This document shows positions 5,673 through 7,857 of a stretch of 7,857 bases of DNA, piece after piece. This DNA comes from Actinomycetota bacterium (GTDB lineage Bacteria > Actinomycetota > Actinomycetes > Streptosporangiales > Streptosporangiaceae). The position numbers were made by a program, and so were the translations under genes. Location: assembly GCA_003161205.1 (NCBI GenBank), contig PMOU01000131.1, positions 19,941 through 27,797 of the forward strand. The letters run 5' to 3'. Each line of letters opens with the position of its first letter. Within the stretch, counting starts at the first letter, position 1. A model generated the notes under the pieces. The model was not told the DNA's origin, did not search any database, and worked only from the letters and a program-made list of their open reading frames with translations.

Positions 5673-6838
5673 CTGGTCACCTCGGTGAATTCGAGACGGG
5701 CGAGTCGGCTGAGCTTGACGAGCGGCATGCGGCGGTTCACGGTCGCAGCGGCAACGGGAACGCCGTCGGGTCCACGCCACTGCAACACGGCCTCGCGCTG
5801 CTGCAGGGAGCCCTCGAGCGCCGTCGGTTCGACCCAGCGCGGGATGCGCCCGGCGACCTTGATGTCCATCCCGAAGCACTCGGTCCAGAAGTAAGGTGTC
5901 GTGGTCGCCGGCGCCGCGAGCCCCAGCAGGGCCCGAGCGGCGGCCCGGGCCTGGGCGATCGCGCTGTGCCAGTGGGGCGTGCGCTCGACCGATCCGGACG
6001 CGGTGCGAGTGGAGGTGACGTCGCCGGCGGCGACGATCCCGGGTCGGACGATGCCGCCGGCGGTGACTTCGAGCGGGCCGCTGTACGGCAGTCCGCTGCC
6101 GGCCAGCCACTCGACGTTCGGTCGGTCGCCGATCGCGCTCACGAGCACGTCCGAAGTCACGACCGCCCCGTTCGGCAGCCGGACACCGCACCCGTCGCCC
6201 TCGAGCGCGCGTGCGCCAGGGCCAGTGGCAACGAATCTCACGCCGACCGCTCGTGCAGTGTCGACGACAAGACTTGCCACTTCCGTCCCGAGATGGCGAG
6301 AGAGCGGGGGCAACGTGTGAACGACGGTGACGGCAAGCCCCATTCCGCGGATGCTGGAGGCCAGCTCGAGGGCTAGGAACCCGCCGCCCACGATGACGAC
6401 GCTCGACGCCGCCTTCAGTACCGCGGCCAGCGCGACGCTGTGGTCGAGGTCGCGTACAACGAACTCGTCGGGCCGCTCGGCAGCGGCGAGCCGCCGGGCG
6501 CGCACCCCTGTGGCGATGACGAGGCCGTCGAACGCAAGTGCCTCCCGGCGTCCATCGTGCTCGACGGTGAGGATCCGACGATCGGTGTCCAGTGCGACCG
6601 CGCGAGTCGATGTACGGACTTCGACACTGGAATCGAGGCTGGGCAGGCGGACCGAAACGGCGTCCTCGTCCCCCCGCAGCACCCCTTTGGAAAGGGCCGG
6701 CCGGGAGTATGCCGTGTGCGGTTCGTCTCCGACGATGGTGATTGTGCCTTCGAAGCCCTCGGTACGCAGGGTGTCCGCGGCGCTGACGCCGGCGACACAC
6801 CCACCGACCACGACGACGGAGTCGAGCACCCGCGTCAT
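5669..6838 (-). CDS. FAD-dependent NAD(P)H:ferredoxin reductase
   Basis: This 389-residue protein is of the putidaredoxin-reductase type and would move electrons from NAD(P)H through FAD to the ferredoxin encoded immediately upstream. It shows the FAD Rossmann motif VVVVGGCVAGVSAA (residues 8-21), YSRPALSKG (44-52), IATGVRAR (108-115), the pyridine-nucleotide motif VVIVGGGFLALELA (147-160), the FAD-binding AAGDVTS (270-276), HWHSAIAQA (289-297) and PYFWTECFG (315-323). The nucleotide-binding loop is GxGxxA rather than the common GxGxxG, and the second strand ends TVVH with His174 where NADH-using relatives have Glu; both hint at NADPH preference, which is inference. ATG 6838 is chosen because it forms an ATGA overlap with the ferredoxin stop and starts MTRVLDSVVVVGG; ATG 6874 would add 12 residues inside the ferredoxin gene. 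The P450 start overlaps its stop the same way. Confidence 0.92.
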   Translation of the reverse strand: MTRVLDSVVVVGGCVAGVSAADTLRTEGFEGTITIVGDEPHTAYSRPALSKGVLRGDEDAVSVRLPSLDSSVEVRTSTRAVALDTDRRILTVEHDGRREALAFDGLVIATGVRARRLAAAERPDEFVVRDLDHSVALAAVLKAASSVVIVGGGFLALELASSIRGMGLAVTVVHTLPPLSRHLGTEVASLVVDTARAVGVRFVATGPGARALEGDGCGVRLPNGAVVTSDVLVSAIGDRPNVEWLAGSGLPYSGPLEVTAGGIVRPGIVAAGDVTSTRTASGSVERTPHWHSAIAQARAAARALLGLAAPATTTPYFWTECFGMDIKVAGRIPRWVEPTALEGSLQQREAVLQWRGPDGVPVAAATVNRRMPLVKLSRLARLEFTEVTR

Positions 6839-7047
6839 CCCGGCCGCACGGTGCGCAGCGCGGCGACCGGACACAACCGAGCACCCGACTCCGCCAGCGC
6901 CTCGAACTCCTCGGGTACCGGGTCGAGCAGGATCTCGGGCACCCCATCGTCATCGAGGCGGTACACCTGAGGGGCAACATCCTCACACACGCCGTGGCCC
7001 TCGCAACGCGCTTGATCCAGCTGGATCCGCAGAATGGCCTGGCTCAT
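6835..7047 (-). CDS. [3Fe-4S] ferredoxin, P450 redox partner type
   Basis: This 70-residue ferredoxin carries the single-cluster motif CEGHGVC with Cys15, His18 and Cys21, and LCPVAAL with Cys59 followed by Pro. Cys-x2-X-x2-Cys...Cys-Pro with a non-Cys at the middle position marks the actinobacterial [3Fe-4S] ferredoxins that serve P450s. VYRLDDDGVPEIL between the two halves is the usual conserved core. Its job is to pass single electrons from the adjacent reductase to the P450, in the cytoplasm. ATG 7047 is preferred over GTG 7062 because it makes an ATGA overlap with the small gene upstream and starts MSQAILRIQLDQARC, the normal family beginning; a weak GGTGGA lies upstream. The stop overlaps the reductase start by four bases. 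Length is normal. Confidence 0.92.
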   Translation of the reverse strand: MSQAILRIQLDQARCEGHGVCEDVAPQVYRLDDDGVPEILLDPVPEEFEALAESGARLCPVAALRTVRPG

Positions 7048-7235
7048 GGCGGCGACGTCCACCGGTTGGCAAGGACAGCCGTTCGCGCGAGCTCTGTCTC
7101 GGCCACGGGCCGGGGACGAGCCGCGACCCGCGCTGTCGCCGCAGCGCTCTGCACCGCATCGAGGTCAGACTGTGGCAGGCCGAGCAACGTTGCCAGCAGA
7201 ACAATGTCCTGAGGCGCTTCGCAGGTGTCAGTCAT
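7044..7235 (-). CDS. Small protein of unknown function (63 aa), coupled upstream of ferredoxin
   Basis: ATG 7235 to TGA 7044-7046 encodes MTDTCEAPQDIVLLATLLG and on to ARTAVLANRWTSPP. It has a hydrophobic, probably helical stretch at residues 11-19, then an Ala-rich region with alternating polar residues, and no Cys pair or transmembrane segment; I recognise no family. Its start makes an ATGA overlap with the stop of the IclR-like fragment and its stop makes an ATGA overlap with the ferredoxin start. It has no ribosome site of its own, so it would be translated only by re-initiation. The same frame stays open upstream across the HTH region, where it reads EEAGRSGAASNR. It may therefore be not a separate gene but the downstream part of the regulator after a single-base loss. 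The chain of overlaps supports that this frame is translated. Confidence 0.55.
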   Translation of the reverse strand: MTDTCEAPQDIVLLATLLGLPQSDLDAVQSAAATARVAARPRPVAETELARTAVLANRWTSPP

Positions 7236-7417
7236 GCCCGCATCGAGGAACTGACGGATTCCATCGTGCATGGCCGCCGATCGGTTCGAGGCTGCACCGG
7301 AACGTCCGGCCTCTTCGCCAGATCGCTCAAGCGCATGGCCTCGCGTTGCGTAAGCAGCTCGAGTGCCGCCAGAGTGTGGTCAATCGAGTCGACTGCGTAG
7401 GTCGGTCTTTGCATCAT
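7232..7417 (-). CDS. IclR-family HTH N-terminal fragment, first gene of the P450 operon (truncated or frameshifted)
   Basis: ATG 7417 starts MMQRPTYAVDSIDHTLAALE, followed by LLTQREAMRLSDLA. The pattern YAV.S.D..L..LELL....-RLSDLA is the first helices of an IclR-type winged helix-turn-helix. From residue 35 (KRPDVPVQPRTDRR) it stops looking like the family and ends after 61 residues, against about 250 for full IclR proteins. In the -1-related frame, a single added base between CTGGC and GAAGAG would give LAEEAGRSGAASNR, closer to the recognition-helix region, so a one-base deletion is likely. Even if repaired, the effector-binding domain is missing. Translation should be strong, with AAGGAGGT six bases from the ATG. 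As the first gene it may now work mainly as a translated leader for the coupled genes behind it. It could instead bind DNA weakly as an HTH-only protein, but the broken HTH makes this doubtful. Confidence 0.55.
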   Translation of the reverse strand: MMQRPTYAVDSIDHTLAALELLTQREAMRLSDLAKRPDVPVQPRTDRRPCTMESVSSSMRA

Positions 7418-7423
7418 CGGAGA

Positions 7424-7431
7424 ACCTCCTT
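7424..7431 (-). promoter_or_regulatory. Near-perfect ribosome binding site of the P450 operon
   Basis: AAGGAGGT on the minus strand is fully complementary to the 16S rRNA 3' end and lies six bases from ATG 7417. It is the only strong ribosome site between the operon promoter and the P450's own GAGGTG, and so fixes the first start and probably feeds all the coupled genes. Confidence 0.8.
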
Positions 7432-7441
7432 GTCTGGTAGC

Positions 7442-7461
7442 CCGTGGCGGGTCGGCCACGG
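7442..7461 (-). promoter_or_regulatory. Leader hairpin upstream of the operon ribosome site
   Basis: CCGTGGC and GCCACGG form a perfect seven-pair stem with the six-base loop (CGACCC in the minus-strand RNA). It would sit in the 5' untranslated leader, ending 10 bases before the AAGGAGGT site. It could stabilise the leader or modulate ribosome access; nothing shows which. Confidence 0.4.
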
Positions 7462-7494
7462 AAAATATCCGGGGATGTCGGTGACCTGACTTAG

Positions 7495-7523
7495 ATTGTA
7501 CGTGTACAAATATAAATTATGCT
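7495..7523. promoter_or_regulatory. Divergent promoter/operator region with TTGTAC-GT-GTACAA
   Basis: Bases 7491-7523 are strikingly A/T-rich for this window. They contain the inverted repeat TTGTAC-GT-GTACAA (7496-7509), with six-base arms and a two-base spacer. Toward the MarR gene, TTGTAC (7496-7501) and TATGCT (7518-7523) are 16 bases apart and could be -35 and -10. Toward the P450 operon, TACAAT on the minus strand (7495-7500) is a good -10 with a weak -35 around 7518-7523. The repeat overlaps both, so one protein bound there would block both directions. The MarR-type protein encoded next door is the first candidate. Promoter assignments are by eye. Confidence 0.5.
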
Positions 7524-7543
7524 AGAGGCCTTACCCGTGGAAC

Positions 7544-7857
7544 TTGGAGGTCCTCATCGCCGGACACCGTGGCCGCCGGACACCGGAACCGCTCCCGGAG
7601 GGGCGGGACACCGGGCCAGTCACTCACGCATCCCGGGAGGCTTCCCCGGGTGCGCCTCCCGCGCTTGGCCTGAGCCGTACGCCCGGCCACCTCATCCGCC
7701 GGGCCCAGCAGGTGCATACCGCGAGCTGGGTGCAGCGCCTGCACGGGGAGCTCACCGGACCGCAGTACGCGGCGCTGGTCGCGGTGGCCATGGAGCCGGG
7801 CATCGACCAGAGCCGGCTGGCCGAGCTCGCGTCGCTGGACAAGAACACGGCCACGGG
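7544..7857 (+). CDS. MarR-family transcriptional regulator, N-terminal part (3' end outside window)
   Basis: From about 7664 the frame reads LGLSRTPGHLIRRAQQVHTA, then LTGPQYAALVAVAMEPGIDQ and SRLAELASLDKNTAT before running off the window. This is the dimerisation helix and first winged-helix segments of a MarR-type regulator (L..RA.Q.......L..L....LT.PQ.A.L......PG..Q..LA....LDK.T). Such proteins bind palindromes as dimers and often release DNA on binding phenolic or aromatic ligands. The start is unclear: the frame is open back to a TAG at 7523-7525, but the only plausible start codon before the conserved part is TTG 7544, which has no good ribosome site and adds 40 residues of Pro/Gly/Arg-rich sequence unlike the family. 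ATG 7519 begins MLEALPVELGG in another frame, so a frameshift near the 5' end is possible. It is divergent from the P450 operon and shares its control region. Confidence 0.72.
   Translation, partial: MEVLIAGHRGRRTPEPLPEGRDTGPVTHASREASPGAPPALGLSRTPGHLIRRAQQVHTASWVQRLHGELTGPQYAALVAVAMEPGIDQSRLAELASLDKNTAT
7559..7613 (+). repeat. Three short direct repeats of GCCGGACACCG
   Basis: GCCGGACACCG occurs at 7559-7569 and 7575-7585, and as GCGGGACACCG at 7603-7613. They lie in the unusual 5' part of the MarR reading frame, spaced 16 and 28 bases start to start. They may result from slippage, which could also explain the odd N-terminus, or be protein binding sites in the leader. Confidence 0.45.
7634..7661 (+). 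promoter_or_regulatory. Hairpin just before the conserved MarR start
   Basis: CGGGAGGC and GCCTCCCG form a perfect eight-pair stem with a 12-base loop, ending two bases before the codons where MarR homology begins (7664). The left arm holds GGGAGG, which resembles a ribosome site that the stem would hide. Whether translation starts near here is not known, since only a CTG (7670) follows in frame. Confidence 0.35.

Noticed and set aside
5673..6986. In-frame upstream extension of the P450 to an 835-residue protein
   Set aside because: The added part is Arg-rich out-of-frame reading of the reductase and ferredoxin genes; P450 homology starts at MTTSTAAV, with ribosome site and ATGA overlap at 5672.
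7048..7062. GTG 7062 as the ferredoxin start
   Set aside because: No better ribosome site than ATG 7047, and the ATG gives the ATGA overlap seen at every other junction of the operon.
6327..7400. 357-codon open frame on the plus strand
   Set aside because: Antisense to reductase, ferredoxin and the small upstream genes; Ser/Arg/Thr-rich without family features.

Overview
The window is GC-rich throughout. It has actinobacterial-style gene packing, with stop/start overlaps of the ATGA and TGATG type, and families common in soil actinomycetes: SnoaL-like, DmdC-like acyl-CoA dehydrogenase, FAH hydrolase, class I P450 systems, IclR and MarR regulators. A high-GC actinomycete is the best reading; the genus cannot be told from sequence alone. 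No tRNA, rRNA, transposase, CRISPR array or origin was seen.

Left part (1-2340, plus strand): the 3' end of a SnoaL/NTF2-like gene, then a spacer of about 160 bases carrying two clean inverted repeats, then a full-length acyl-CoA dehydrogenase of the large DmdC-like type, followed by a likely intrinsic terminator.

Middle part (2313-4478, minus strand): a decayed aromatic or acyl catabolic segment. It reads, in transcription order, as the C-terminal stub of a VOC/extradiol dioxygenase, an intact FAH-family hydrolase with the expected active-site residues, and an SDR oxidoreductase that loses homology at its catalytic Tyr/Lys. An operator-like palindrome lies inside the broken SDR tail. Upstream of the VOC stub are about 400 bases with only short coding-like scraps, one of which (4164-4301, minus) reads like a protein C-terminus.

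Right part (4479-7535, minus strand): a complete class I cytochrome P450 operon. In transcription order it holds an IclR-like helix-turn-helix fragment with a near-perfect ribosome binding site, a 63-residue unknown protein, a [3Fe-4S] ferredoxin, an FAD-dependent ferredoxin reductase and a CYP199-like P450. All four junctions are 4-base ATGA overlaps, so translation is probably coupled from the first gene onward. Electrons would flow NAD(P)H to reductase to ferredoxin to P450. The reductase lacks the usual acidic NADH-selecting residue.

Right edge: an AT-rich divergent control region (7495-7523) with the inverted repeat TTGTAC-GT-GTACAA separates the P450 operon from a plus-strand MarR-family regulator that runs off the window. 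MarR is the natural candidate to control the divergent promoters. The most interesting parts are the coupled operon headed by a broken regulator, the unusual cofactor and I-helix residues in its redox proteins, and the broken catabolic cluster that keeps one intact enzyme.
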